DNA from: JAZGEG01 sp964346665
GTDB lineage: Archaea; Aenigmatarchaeota; Aenigmatarchaeia; QMZP01; QMZT01
Assembly (NCBI GenBank): GCA_964346665.1
Contig: CAYFVC010000034.1
Location: forward strand, 1 to 22,155
Direction: 5' to 3'
DNA: 22,155 nucleotides
Both the position numbers and the translations under genes were made by a program. The notes beneath the pieces are model-generated. The model ran no database searches. It had not been told where the DNA came from and saw only the letters and a list, made by a program, of their open reading frames with translations. This document shows positions 13,730-20,991 of the stretch, one piece after another (the first letter of the stretch is position 1; every line of letters begins with the position of its first letter).

Positions 13730-13842
13730 TGCCCCCGCCGGGAACTTCAGACAGAAGCAGGTGAAACCTGCTTCAAACATCCTTTGAACCCGGGTCACTG
13801 GCTCGAGAGGCCAGTATCCTTGGCCAACTAGACTACAGGGGC
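13730..13842 (-). tRNA. tRNA-Glu(CUC) with a 39-nt T-loop intron
   Basis: On the minus strand GCCCCTG (13842-13836) pairs with CGGGGGC (13737-13731), and the anticodon arm is CTGGC, loop CTCTCGA, GCCAG, giving anticodon CUC. The T arm is split: CCGGG TTCAAA, then an insert at 13744-13782, then T CCCGG. The borders make a bulge-helix-bulge: central helix TTCA with TGAA, bulges AAG and GTT. This puts the intron between positions 59 and 60. Inside, GAAGCAGG pairs with CCTGCTTC across loop TTTCA. Removing the insert gives a normal tRNA with discriminator A and no encoded CCA. Confidence 0.95.
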
Positions 13843-13857
13843 AAACCAGGTTGTCGT

Positions 13858-13934
13858 ACGATATAAACCTTTAAAAACTATTTATATATAAATACAAACT
13901 AATCCAAATAATTTAATTGCGTTTGAGGGTTTTT
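13858..13934. promoter_or_regulatory. Bidirectional promoter region, tRNA-Glu / PAC2 gene
   Basis: A/T-rich intergenic region with ATATAAACCTTTAAAAA (about 13860-13877), suitable for the minus-strand tRNA, and TTTATATATAAATA (about 13880-13893), suitable for the plus-strand gene at 13935. GAGGG before the ATG at 13935 serves as ribosome binding site. Assigned by composition and spacing. Confidence 0.5.
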
Positions 13935-14732
13935 ATGACTGTTATAAAGGTTTTCAGCAAACCGAAACTTAGAAACGCCATTATGATCGAAGGCTTACCC
14001 GGTGTAGGGAATATAGGAAGGGTAGCCGTTGGCTACATAGTTGAAGAGCTGAAAGCGAAGAAATTCGCTGAATTGTACTCCAAATGGTTCTTTCCTTTCG
14101 TCATGCTACACAAGAATTACATGATTCATTTGCTGAAGAACGAGTTCTATTACGTGAAGGCGAAGAAAAAAGGGCAGAGAGATCTCGTTCTCCTCGTGGG
14201 TGATTGTCAATCCCTTTCGCCACAAGGTCATTACGAGGTCGCGGAGAAGATCCTGGACTTTGCGGAAAAAATCGGTGTGAAGGAAATCATAACGATTGGG
14301 GGGCTGGCAACAGGAGAAATGGAAGGAAAGAAAAAGGTTCTGGGAGCGGTGACGGATGAGAAAATACTTGGGAAGTACAAAAAATACAAGATAGATTTCG
14401 AGGCAGGGGAGAAGGTTGGATATATAGTTGGAGCTGTAGGCTTGCTATTGGGCCTGTGGAAGCAGAGGGATAAGGATGGTATCTGTCTTCTTGGTCAAAC
14501 CACCGGATTCCCGATAGTTACCGACCCGAAGGCAGCGGAGGAGGTTTTGAACATCATCACGAAAATACTGCATATAAAGATTGACATGAAAAAGCTGGAC
14601 AAGAAAGTGAAGGAAATGGAATACTTCATCAAGAAAGTGGAAGCCTTGCAGAAGCGCGCGCTCATGGAGATAACGAAAGGTACGGAGGAGAAGGGGAAGA
14701 AGGCTGAAGAACAAACTAGATATATAGGGTGA
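13935..14732 (+). CDS. PAC2-family protein (archaeal proteasome assembly chaperone-like)
   Basis: A 265-residue COG1938/PAC2-type protein. Family members include the archaeal PbaA/PbaB proteins, which bind the 20S alpha ring or other assemblies. EGLPGVGNIGRVAVGYI near residue 20, LVGDCQSLSPQGHYEVAEKIL and ITIGGLATGEM in the middle, and the glycine-rich VGYIVGAVGLLLGL are characteristic. The C-terminal 50 residues are a charged helix (KKLDKKVKEMEYFIKKVEAL). The ATG at 13935 is chosen for the GAGGG upstream; earlier TTG codons are unlikely. With both proteasome genes nearby, a link to proteasome assembly is reasonable but inferred. Confidence 0.88.
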   Translation: MTVIKVFSKPKLRNAIMIEGLPGVGNIGRVAVGYIVEELKAKKFAELYSKWFFPFVMLHKNYMIHLLKNEFYYVKAKKKGQRDLVLLVGDCQSLSPQGHYEVAEKILDFAEKIGVKEIITIGGLATGEMEGKKKVLGAVTDEKILGKYKKYKIDFEAGEKVGYIVGAVGLLLGLWKQRDKDGICLLGQTTGFPIVTDPKAAEEVLNIITKILHIKIDMKKLDKKVKEMEYFIKKVEALQKRALMEITKGTEEKGKKAEEQTRYIG

Positions 14733-14742
14733 ATTTTCGTAT

Positions 14743-14763
14743 GACGCAGGTGAAACCTGCGTC
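14743..14763 (+). other. Perfect stem-loop between the PAC2 gene and rpoK
   Basis: GACGCAGG, loop TGAAA, CCTGCGTC forms a perfect 8-bp stem 11 bp after the PAC2 stop. It is nearly identical to the hairpin in the tRNA-Glu intron (13754-13774 on the plus strand), with one compensated base-pair change. It may be a terminator, a processing site or a dispersed element. Confidence 0.6.
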
Positions 14764-14789
14764 TTCAAAGAATTTAAAGGTGGATGTAC

Positions 14790-14975
14790 ATGGAAAGGGA
14801 ATACACGAGATACGAGAAGGCGAGGATTATCTCGGCGAGGGCGCTTCAAATCGCCCAGGGAGCGCCTGTTATGATCAAACTCCCGAAGGATGTGACCGAC
14901 CCCCAAGAAATCGCAAAAATCGAGTGGTCCGCTGGGGTAATACCCATAGATATAAAGAGTATCACACCAACGTAA
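14790..14975 (+). CDS. rpoK: DNA-directed RNA polymerase subunit K (Rpb6-like)
   Basis: A 61-residue archaeal RNA polymerase subunit equivalent to eukaryotic Rpb6 and bacterial omega, which clamps the largest subunit during assembly. YTRYEKARIISARALQIAQGAPVMI is the family core, and PQEIAKIEWSAGVIPI the C-terminal part. An ATG two codons earlier (14784) overlaps the AAAGGTGG ribosome binding site, so 14790 is preferred. It lies 31 bp upstream of the enolase gene, a common archaeal neighbour. Confidence 0.95.
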   Translation: MEREYTRYEKARIISARALQIAQGAPVMIKLPKDVTDPQEIAKIEWSAGVIPIDIKSITPT

Positions 14976-14976
14976 A

Positions 14977-15006
14977 CTATTTTTATACATTCGATAAAGA
15001 ATTATT
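14977..15006 (+). promoter_or_regulatory. Promoter for a probable leaderless enolase mRNA
   Basis: ACTATTTTTATAC (about 14976-14988) is TATA-like and centred about 25 bp before the ATG at 15007. No ribosome binding site precedes that ATG. This spacing is what a leaderless archaeal transcript would show, so eno may have its own start in addition to read-through from rpoK. Confidence 0.45.
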
Positions 15007-16182
15007 ATGATAAAAGATTTGAGAGTATATTCTGTTTACAATTCGAAAGGCAAGCACGCCCTCAAGGTTAAAATCCAGACCTCGAACACGTTCTTCTCAG
15101 CCTCGATCCCTTCTGGAACTTCGAAAGGGAGGAACGAGGCGAAGGACCTTCCGATGAAAAAGATCCTGGAGATTCTCCCGAAGGTGAGGAAGAACATGAT
15201 AGGTTTGGACGAGATGGACTGGGTAACAGCGGACCAGATTATCGAGCAGATTGACCCTTCAAAAGACTACAGGAACATCGGGATCAGCCTGGCGTTAGGT
15301 ATTTCACTAGCGATTGCGAAGGCCTCGACCAATGGTGAGCTTTGGAAATTGAGGGGGACGAAAACCGTGTATCGCTTTCCCTTCCCGCTAGGGAATGTAA
15401 TAGGAGGTGGAAAGCACGGCGGACGAACGACATGGCAGGAGTTTCTCGTACTCCCCCACAATGCGAAAGACCCGATCGAGGCAACGAACATAAATTACGA
15501 TGTATGGAAGGTTGTGGGGGAAGAACTGGAAAAACGAGGTTGGCTACTGGGAAGGAACATAGAGAATGCATGGAGCTCGAATCTCGATGATCTGAAAACG
15601 CTCGATTTTCTATCAGCGATAGCAGAGGATTTCGGGGTGAAGCTCGGAATCGACTTCGCAGCCTCCTCCTTCTGGAACGGTAAAAAATACGTGTACAAAT
15701 CCCTGAAGAAAGAACTCACCCCTGACAAGCAGATAGACGCGGTGACTAGGATAGCGGAAGTTTACAATATTTACTATCTTGAAGACCCTTTGCATGAAGA
15801 GGATTTCGAGGGCTTCGCAGAACTTAACAAGAGGTTGCGGGGGAAGCTTTTGGTGGGTGACGATCTCTATTGTACGAACACCGAAAGGGTTATGAACGGC
15901 ATTCGCTTGAGGTCCACGAACTCAGCGATAATAAAGCCCAACCAGTTTGGAACGCTCCTCCAGGTCAGCAAGGCTGTAAGGACTATTAAGAATTACGGGA
16001 TGATCCCGGTCGTATCGCACAGGTCAGGGGAAACAGAGGATGATTGGCTATCGGATCTCGCCCTAGCCTGGGATGCTCCGATAATAAAGATCGGGAATCT
16101 AGGACCTGACATCCCGAAACACAACAGACTGATCGAACTCTGGAATGACGTTCACGAAAAAGAAATGGCGAAACTACCTTAA
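15007..16182 (+). CDS. eno: Divergent enolase
   Basis: Phosphopyruvate hydratase (2-phosphoglycerate to phosphoenolpyruvate), 391 residues, shorter than the usual 410-430. Retained: mobile loop SGTSKG (36-41), HGG (from 137) and QEF (144-146), metal ligands D216, E259 and D285 in GDDL, catalytic K310 in IIKPNQFGT and HRSGETED (338-345). The usual DEGGFAP loop is replaced by NIENAWSSN, but a glutamate (E186) aligns with the general acid. The N-terminal SRGNPT motif is also changed (NSKGKHA). Activity is likely but the sequence is unusual. In many archaea eno lies between rpoK and rpsB; here about 3 kb of other genes separates it from rpsB. Confidence 0.92.
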   Translation: MIKDLRVYSVYNSKGKHALKVKIQTSNTFFSASIPSGTSKGRNEAKDLPMKKILEILPKVRKNMIGLDEMDWVTADQIIEQIDPSKDYRNIGISLALGISLAIAKASTNGELWKLRGTKTVYRFPFPLGNVIGGGKHGGRTTWQEFLVLPHNAKDPIEATNINYDVWKVVGEELEKRGWLLGRNIENAWSSNLDDLKTLDFLSAIAEDFGVKLGIDFAASSFWNGKKYVYKSLKKELTPDKQIDAVTRIAEVYNIYYLEDPLHEEDFEGFAELNKRLRGKLLVGDDLYCTNTERVMNGIRLRSTNSAIIKPNQFGTLLQVSKAVRTIKNYGMIPVVSHRSGETEDDWLSDLALAWDAPIIKIGNLGPDIPKHNRLIELWNDVHEKEMAKLP

Positions 16183-16222
16183 CCGGTTTTTCGAAACTTT
16201 TCAGTAGAAAAAACACCTCCAC

Positions 16223-16238
16223 CGAAACCTTTAAAAAG
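16223..16238 (+). promoter_or_regulatory. Promoter of the 16283 gene
   Basis: CGAAACCTTTAAAAAG is a good archaeal BRE/TATA match. It would place transcription start near 16262, about 20 bases before the ATG at 16283. Confidence 0.55.
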
Positions 16239-16282
16239 CCTATTTCTAGTATAATTCTGGTTCTGGTGAATTTGGTGGTTTG

Positions 16283-16891
16283 ATGGCGATAGAGTATCAA
16301 AGGGGTGAAGATTTTAGTGCCCTTGGTGTGTTGAAACGGCGCGGAAAAGAATACTTCTCACCAGAGATTTATGCAGGATCTACTCAAGATGTTATTCAAG
16401 ATATGGAAAATTTTTTGCATGAATTCCTGAAGGGGGATTGGGATTTTAAAGTTTTTCGTCTTAGTACAACCACGTATGGTCACTATGCCAAACAGTTAAT
16501 ATCGCATCATGAAAAAAAACTAGAAGATTTGCATCGTCTTAAAAAAAAGAAGGGTATAGAGTATATAGCAAATAAACTCGAAGAAGAGATTCGTAAGAAA
16601 AATAAACTGAAAAAGATCGTAAATACCATGCCTACTAAAGATGAAATTCGAGAAGAACTTCATGAGAACCTCAAAAGTTTAGATGAAAAGATTATCTATT
16701 TATCTGATGGTATGGATGAAAAACAGTTTGAAAAGTTTTGTTCTCAAATACTTCTACCTTCAGAACCGGGTGAAATTAATATCGATAAATATCCCTATCC
16801 GACTTGCGTTAAAGATATTGCCAAAGCTTTTCGTGTAGCGAGTAGTAGCGAATATCTCCGCCCAACAATTAGTAGTCGTTCTAAGAATTAG
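16283..16891 (+). CDS. Unrecognised 202-residue protein with central coiled coil
   Basis: I do not recognise the family. The ATG at 16283 (MAIEYQRGEDFSALG) is preceded by GGTGG. A compact-looking N-terminal part of about 75 residues (LKRRGKEYFSPEIYAGS, DWDFKVFRLSTTTYGHYAKQ) leads into a lysine/glutamate-rich helical stretch (about 78-145). A short C-terminal region follows with GMDEKQFEKFCSQILLP and a serine-rich tail. No signal peptide or membrane helix. The base composition is more A/T-rich, and CGT, CTT and TTG codons are commoner than in neighbours, suggesting transfer. It sits between eno and nadC and stops 5 bp from the convergent nadC stop. Confidence 0.75.
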   Translation: MAIEYQRGEDFSALGVLKRRGKEYFSPEIYAGSTQDVIQDMENFLHEFLKGDWDFKVFRLSTTTYGHYAKQLISHHEKKLEDLHRLKKKKGIEYIANKLEEEIRKKNKLKKIVNTMPTKDEIREELHENLKSLDEKIIYLSDGMDEKQFEKFCSQILLPSEPGEINIDKYPYPTCVKDIAKAFRVASSSEYLRPTISSRSKN

Positions 16892-16895
16892 AAAA

Positions 16896-17849
16896 TCATA
16901 ATATATCCTGACTGATATCGATTGATTTTGGAGAATGTGTTAGATATCCTAGGGAACAGACATCCACTTTCGCTCTTGCGTATTCCAGGATGTTTTCCTT
17001 TGTGACGCTTCCGGACGCTTCTAGCAAAACGTGATCGTAAAAACCGTTTTCCTTAAACGAGTGAACGATATTTTCGATGTCTTTCGGATTCACGTTGTCC
17101 AGCATTATTATACAGGGTTTCCTTTCTTTTGATCTCTCCTGGAGATCCCTGAACTTCCCTGCGGCCTGCATCGCTTGTTTCGCGTTTTTAACCTCTATTT
17201 CGATGAACACGGATTTCTTTCGAAGTTTCCATGCCTTTTCCAAGGAGAAATCTATGGGGTTTTGAATTCCCTGTCTAGCGAGGGAATCCAAGTGATTTTC
17301 CTTGATCAGGAAGGATTCCCATAAGCCGAGCCTGTGAGAAAACCCGAAACCCAAGGTTACCGCTTTTTTATCAAGGTATCCCCAGGGGGTTTTCCTTGTC
17401 CCTGCTATCACTAGATTATAACCCGCCTTCCTTACCTTATCAATTATTTCTTTCGTTTCTGTCGCTATTCCACTCATCCGCTGGAGAAGGTTCAGACCCA
17501 CCCTCTCGAGATAAAAGATTCGCTTTTTCGGGCCTGAGATTTCGAAGAGAATTTCATTCCTTTCGAATTTTTCCCCGTCTCTTTTCAAGGGCTTCACCAA
17601 AATATCGTTCTCCCTGTAGAGCCATCGAAGCTCTTCCCCACCAGCCAGAACACCTGAACCCTTAGAAATGATCCTTGTTTTTGTTTTCTCATCCGTCAGG
17701 ATTTCGTTTGTAGTTATGTCCCCGCTTCCCAAATCCTCATCGAGAAGGTTTTGAAAGAATCTCCTCACAATTTTGAGATATTCGGGATTCCTCATCCTAA
17801 GGAAAAAAGATCGATCATAAGCGAGCTTTATCATTCGTTCGCGATCCAT
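16896..17849 (-). CDS. nadC: Nicotinate-nucleotide diphosphorylase (carboxylating)
   Basis: Quinolinate phosphoribosyltransferase, which makes nicotinate mononucleotide from quinolinate and PRPP in de novo NAD synthesis. It has 317 residues with an N-terminal extension of about 30. DEDLGSGDITTN (38-49), ERVGLNLLQRMSGIAT (115-130), GTRKTPWGYLDKKAV (150-164), SHRLGL (171-176), LIKENH (181-186), MLDNV and LEASGSV are the family motifs, and the phosphoribosyl-binding residues appear intact. No nadA or nadB is visible. Its first 19 bases overlap the end of the PQQ-propeller gene, so the two are probably one transcript. ModD is a related alternative, but no molybdate genes are present. Confidence 0.93.
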   Translation of the reverse strand: MDRERMIKLAYDRSFFLRMRNPEYLKIVRRFFQNLLDEDLGSGDITTNEILTDEKTKTRIISKGSGVLAGGEELRWLYRENDILVKPLKRDGEKFERNEILFEISGPKKRIFYLERVGLNLLQRMSGIATETKEIIDKVRKAGYNLVIAGTRKTPWGYLDKKAVTLGFGFSHRLGLWESFLIKENHLDSLARQGIQNPIDFSLEKAWKLRKKSVFIEIEVKNAKQAMQAAGKFRDLQERSKERKPCIIMLDNVNPKDIENIVHSFKENGFYDHVLLEASGSVTKENILEYARAKVDVCSLGYLTHSPKSIDISQDIL

Positions 17850-19183
17850 AGAACTAAATTGGAGGAATTATTTAAAAATGGGGACTTCGAAATCGAATCG
17901 AACAAGTCTTTGAAGATAACGAAGTTCACATCGTAGTCGGATTTTTGTTTGTATTCGGATTCCATTGAGTATTCACTTTCAACATGGTAATCGGAGAGCG
18001 AGACGATTTCTCCCTTTTTCTTGGATTTGTACCTGTCCTCGGAAATCGGCTCTTCTATGTGGGTTTCTTTTTTTATCTCCAATTCGAATATCCCTTTTGA
18101 CGGCGGAATGTACGACTGTTTCCGGCTGCTGCTCTGGAATCTCCAAACCTCTTTTCCCGTGAACCTGTCAAGTGCGTAGTAATTGCAATCCCAAGAGCCG
18201 AAACATACAAGATTGCCAAAAATCTTTGCTTCGTCATAGACGTCTCCACCTGTCCTGAATTTCCAAAGTTCCTTCCCTGTTTCGGCGTCGAGGGCGTAAA
18301 AATTATGGTCTTCGGAACCGAAATATACAATACCGTCGTAAGCGAGAACCTTCACCATGGTATCCCCTGCCTTAAACCTCCAGACTTCTTTTCCGTCCAA
18401 TGTAAGGGCGTAAACTATACCGTCCCTGGAGGCGTGATAAAGCCTGTTCCTGTAAAGGTGTGGTGGTCCGCTGTTTCCGTATTTGCCCGTTCGGAATCTC
18501 CAAATCTCTTTGCCTGTTTCTATATCAAGACAATACAGGTAGTTGTCAAAAGACGGGAAATACACCCTTCCATTATGTACGAGTGTTGGCCTGTTTAGCA
18601 TTACGTCATCGCCTGTTGTGAACCTCCAGAGTTCCTTCCCTGTTTTTGAATCTATGCAATAGAAATTGTGATCGCAGGAGCCTGTGAAAACCATCCCTTC
18701 ATAAACCATTGGAGAGGAAGCGGATTCATCTCCTGTTTTGAATTTCCACAAAAGTTTGCCCGTTTTCCTTTCGACAGCGTAGATGTTGGTGTCTTCTGAC
18801 CCGAAAACTACCATGTCTTCGTTAACGAAAGGCTGGCTAAACACCCTTCCGGCTGTTCTGAACCTCCAGAGTTCCTTTCCGTTCGAAATGCCAAGGGCGT
18901 ATACGTGACCATCATATGAAGGGGCGAATATAATCGAACCGTCGGTTGATGGCGACCCGTAATTGGAGCCGCTCGTTCTGAACTTCCAGATTTCCTTTCC
19001 GGTCCTTCCGTCTATTGCATAAACGTAATGGTCTCCGCATGTCGCATATATCACTCCCTTGTGCATCAAGGTGAAACCGAAACTTCCTCCTTCACCTATC
19101 CGAAGATTTCGAAGGAACTTCTTGACCTTCCTCACTTCGAAATCCTCAAGCTCTGTCTCGAAGCCTTCGAATTCGAATTCCAT
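17831..19183 (-). CDS. PQQ-like 8-bladed beta-propeller protein
   Basis: A 450-residue protein with eight repeats of the form xYALDxxTGKELWRFRTG, at about 40-residue steps between residues 45 and 350. This should close into an eight-bladed propeller. Related folds include PQQ-dependent dehydrogenases and BamB, but the metal and PQQ ligands of the dehydrogenases are not evident. No signal peptide or membrane helix: the N-terminus is acidic (MEFEFEGFETELEDFE), so a cytoplasmic scaffold role is plausible. The last 95 residues are a charged, low-complexity tail (ESEYSMESEYKQKSDYD). It overlaps nadC by 19 bases in another frame. Confidence 0.85.
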   Translation of the reverse strand: MEFEFEGFETELEDFEVRKVKKFLRNLRIGEGGSFGFTLMHKGVIYATCGDHYVYAIDGRTGKEIWKFRTSGSNYGSPSTDGSIIFAPSYDGHVYALGISNGKELWRFRTAGRVFSQPFVNEDMVVFGSEDTNIYAVERKTGKLLWKFKTGDESASSPMVYEGMVFTGSCDHNFYCIDSKTGKELWRFTTGDDVMLNRPTLVHNGRVYFPSFDNYLYCLDIETGKEIWRFRTGKYGNSGPPHLYRNRLYHASRDGIVYALTLDGKEVWRFKAGDTMVKVLAYDGIVYFGSEDHNFYALDAETGKELWKFRTGGDVYDEAKIFGNLVCFGSWDCNYYALDRFTGKEVWRFQSSSRKQSYIPPSKGIFELEIKKETHIEEPISEDRYKSKKKGEIVSLSDYHVESEYSMESEYKQKSDYDVNFVIFKDLFDSISKSPFLNNSSNLVLWIANE

Positions 19184-19271
19184 ATTCAGAATTGGCGAAA
19201 AGTTTAAAAAAGAGTATATTTATTAATATACACCTCAAATATTAGGAATATTGCTAACTTTCGGTGTGAAA
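19184..19271. promoter_or_regulatory. Divergent promoter region, propeller gene / rpsB
   Basis: AGTTTAAAAAAG (19201-19212) and TATATTTATTAATATA (about 19215-19230) are TATA-like and suited to transcription of rpsB rightward and the propeller gene leftward. GGTGTG lies before the rpsB ATG. Confidence 0.45.
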
Positions 19272-19889
19272 ATGCCTGTGAAGACAAGGAAGGAAGATCT
19301 TGCGAAACAGATGCTCGTGGATAGAACTGAGTATCTCACGTCTGGGGTACACATAGGTATGAAAACGTGCACGAAATACATGAAGCAGTTCATCTACAAG
19401 ATCAGGGATGATGGTTTGGCTGTGTTTAATATCCAGAGGGTTGACGAAAGGATAAAACTAGCGGGAGAATTCCTTTCAAAATTCGATGATGTCCTCGCGG
19501 TCTCGAGGAAGGGGAATGGCGTGATTCCCATTAAGAAATTCGCAGAGGTTGTGGGCGGGAAAGCCGTGACAGGAAGATTCCCTCCTGGAACGCTCACGAA
19601 CCCGTCGTTTCGGGAGTTCTACGAACCGGATGTTGTTGTCGTTGTGGATCCGTTGATAGACAGGCAGGTCATCTTGGAAGCGAAGAAGAAAAGAATTCCT
19701 GTTGTTGCGCTCTGCGACACTTTCAATGACGGGAGTGATGTTGATTTCGTTATCCCTGCGAACAACAACGGGAAGAAATCCCTCGCTCTGATATTTTGGA
19801 TTCTCGCGAGGGAGATACTCAAAAACAATAAGAAGATAAAGGACAACAAGGAGTTCAAGCACACCATCAAGGATTTCGGGGGCGAATGA
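19272..19889 (+). CDS. rpsB: Ribosomal protein uS2
   Basis: Small-subunit protein, 205 residues from the ATG at 19272. SGVHIGMKTCTKYMKQFIYK, followed by DGLAVFNIQRVDERI, is the archaeal/eukaryotic uS2 signature. GRFPPGTLTNP and DPLIDRQVILEAKKKRIPVVALCDTFN are the later conserved blocks. A frame extension to 19251 exists, but the ribosome binding site GGTGTG supports 19272. It begins a run with eL19 and uL18; only one base separates its stop from the eL19 start. Confidence 0.97.
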   Translation: MPVKTRKEDLAKQMLVDRTEYLTSGVHIGMKTCTKYMKQFIYKIRDDGLAVFNIQRVDERIKLAGEFLSKFDDVLAVSRKGNGVIPIKKFAEVVGGKAVTGRFPPGTLTNPSFREFYEPDVVVVVDPLIDRQVILEAKKKRIPVVALCDTFNDGSDVDFVIPANNNGKKSLALIFWILAREILKNNKKIKDNKEFKHTIKDFGGE

Positions 19890-19890
19890 G

Positions 19891-20358
19891 ATGAACGTTA
19901 GATCGCAGAAAAAACTCGCGGCAAAGATAATGAAGGTGGGATTATCTAGGGTTAAAGTTACGCAGGAAAAGGAATTGGAAGAGGCGATAACCAGAAACGA
20001 CATCAAGAGATTGATCGCAAAAGGGGTTATCACGAAGGTCGAAAAGAGAGGTCAGAGGAAGAAGGAATCGAAATTCCGGAGAGGGCAGAAGAAAAAGGGG
20101 AGGAGAACGAAGGAAGGAAGCAGGAAGGGGAAGGTGTATTCGAAAAAATCCAGCAAGAGACACTGGATAGACAGGGTCAGGCCTCTGAGAAAAATGTTGA
20201 TGGAACTGAGAGATTCAGGGAAAATCAAAAGGAATGATTACAGAAAGCTCTACTCCATGGTGAACGGAGGGGCTTTCAGAAGTAAGAAACATTTGCTTTA
20301 CTATCTCAAGGATAAAGAGCTTATAAAGAAAAAGGGTGCGAAAGGTGAGAAGAAGTAG
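19891..20358 (+). CDS. rpl19e: Ribosomal protein eL19
   Basis: Archaeal/eukaryotic large-subunit protein, 155 residues and very basic. The N-terminal MNVRSQKKLAAKIMKVGLSRV and the central RRTKEGSRKGKVYSKKSSKRHWIDRVRPLRKML match the family. In most archaea eL19 and uL18 lie in the spc ribosomal cluster between eL32 and uS5; here only this pair is present, attached to uS2. The 3' end overlaps the start of uL18. Confidence 0.97.
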   Translation: MNVRSQKKLAAKIMKVGLSRVKVTQEKELEEAITRNDIKRLIAKGVITKVEKRGQRKKESKFRRGQKKKGRRTKEGSRKGKVYSKKSSKRHWIDRVRPLRKMLMELRDSGKIKRNDYRKLYSMVNGGAFRSKKHLLYYLKDKELIKKKGAKGEKK

Positions 20359-20953
20359 AAATCTAGTTCTTCCACATAGGAGGAAAAGGGAGGGGAAAAC
20401 CGATTACAGATTGAGGTTGAGATTGTTAAAATCAAGGAAGCCCAGGCTCGTGGTGAGGCGTTCGCTTAACAACATAACCTGCCAGATTGTGAATTTCGAT
20501 AAAGAGGGAGATAAGGTCGTGGTTTCCGCTGACTCCAAGGAACTGAAAAAATTCGGGTGGAAGTTCCATTGTGGTAACCTTCCCTCTGCTTACCTCACAG
20601 GATTGCTCTGCGCGGAGAAGGCGAAAAAACACAAAATAAGCGAAGCTATCCTTGACCTCGGTTTGTACGAATCAACCCTTGGAAACCGTTTGTATTCGGC
20701 CTTGAAAGGAGCGCTGGATGGGGGTTTGGAGGTTCCCCACTCTGAGGATGTACTACAGAAACCCGAAAGAATTTCCGGGCAGCACATTTCGGAATCCGCG
20801 GTAAATCTTAAGAAATCGAGTCCTTCGAAATACAAAAAGGTTTTTTCTTCTTATCTTAAAGGCAAGACTGATCCTAAGGAAATGCCGAAAGTATTTGAGC
20901 AGGCTAAAAGGAAAATTTCTGGAGTTAAAGAACGGAAAAAAGGGAAAAAATAA
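20336..20953 (+). CDS. rpl18: Ribosomal protein uL18
   Basis: Large-subunit protein that binds 5S rRNA, 205 residues from the GTG at 20336. HRRKREGKTDYRLRLRLLKSRKPRLVVRRS near the N-terminus is the archaeal uL18 signature, and GLYESTLGNRLYSALKGALDGGL the central block. A GTG at 20345 is an equally good start, with GGGTG correctly spaced upstream. Either way the gene begins inside eL19, so translation is probably coupled. The C-terminal KRKISGVKERKKGKK is a basic tail. Confidence 0.95.
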   Translation: MRKVRRSRNLVLPHRRKREGKTDYRLRLRLLKSRKPRLVVRRSLNNITCQIVNFDKEGDKVVVSADSKELKKFGWKFHCGNLPSAYLTGLLCAEKAKKHKISEAILDLGLYESTLGNRLYSALKGALDGGLEVPHSEDVLQKPERISGQHISESAVNLKKSSPSKYKKVFSSYLKGKTDPKEMPKVFEQAKRKISGVKERKKGKK

Positions 20954-20991
20954 CTGAAAAAACTTAATTAACAGAATCCCAATTAAATTAT

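Noticed and set aside
13141..13764. 207-codon plus-strand open frame
   Set aside because: Antisense to the EamA transporter and running into the tRNA-Glu gene. The minus frame has the expected membrane-helix pattern.
13730..13842. Degenerate tRNA pseudogene
   Set aside because: The broken T arm is fully explained by an intron with proper bulge-helix-bulge borders; all stems pair after removal.
14445..15010. Open frames of 181 codons (minus) and 93 codons (plus) around rpoK
   Set aside because: They overlap the PAC2 gene end and rpoK out of frame. RpoK has an unmistakable signature.
16896..17849. ModD (molybdenum transport-associated paralogue of NadC)
   Set aside because: NadC motifs including GTRKT, HRLGL and LIKENH are present and no molybdate genes are nearby. 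NadC is the simpler call.
19476..20033. 185-codon open frame on the minus strand
   Set aside because: Antisense to rpsB and eL19, both certain. No supporting start signal.
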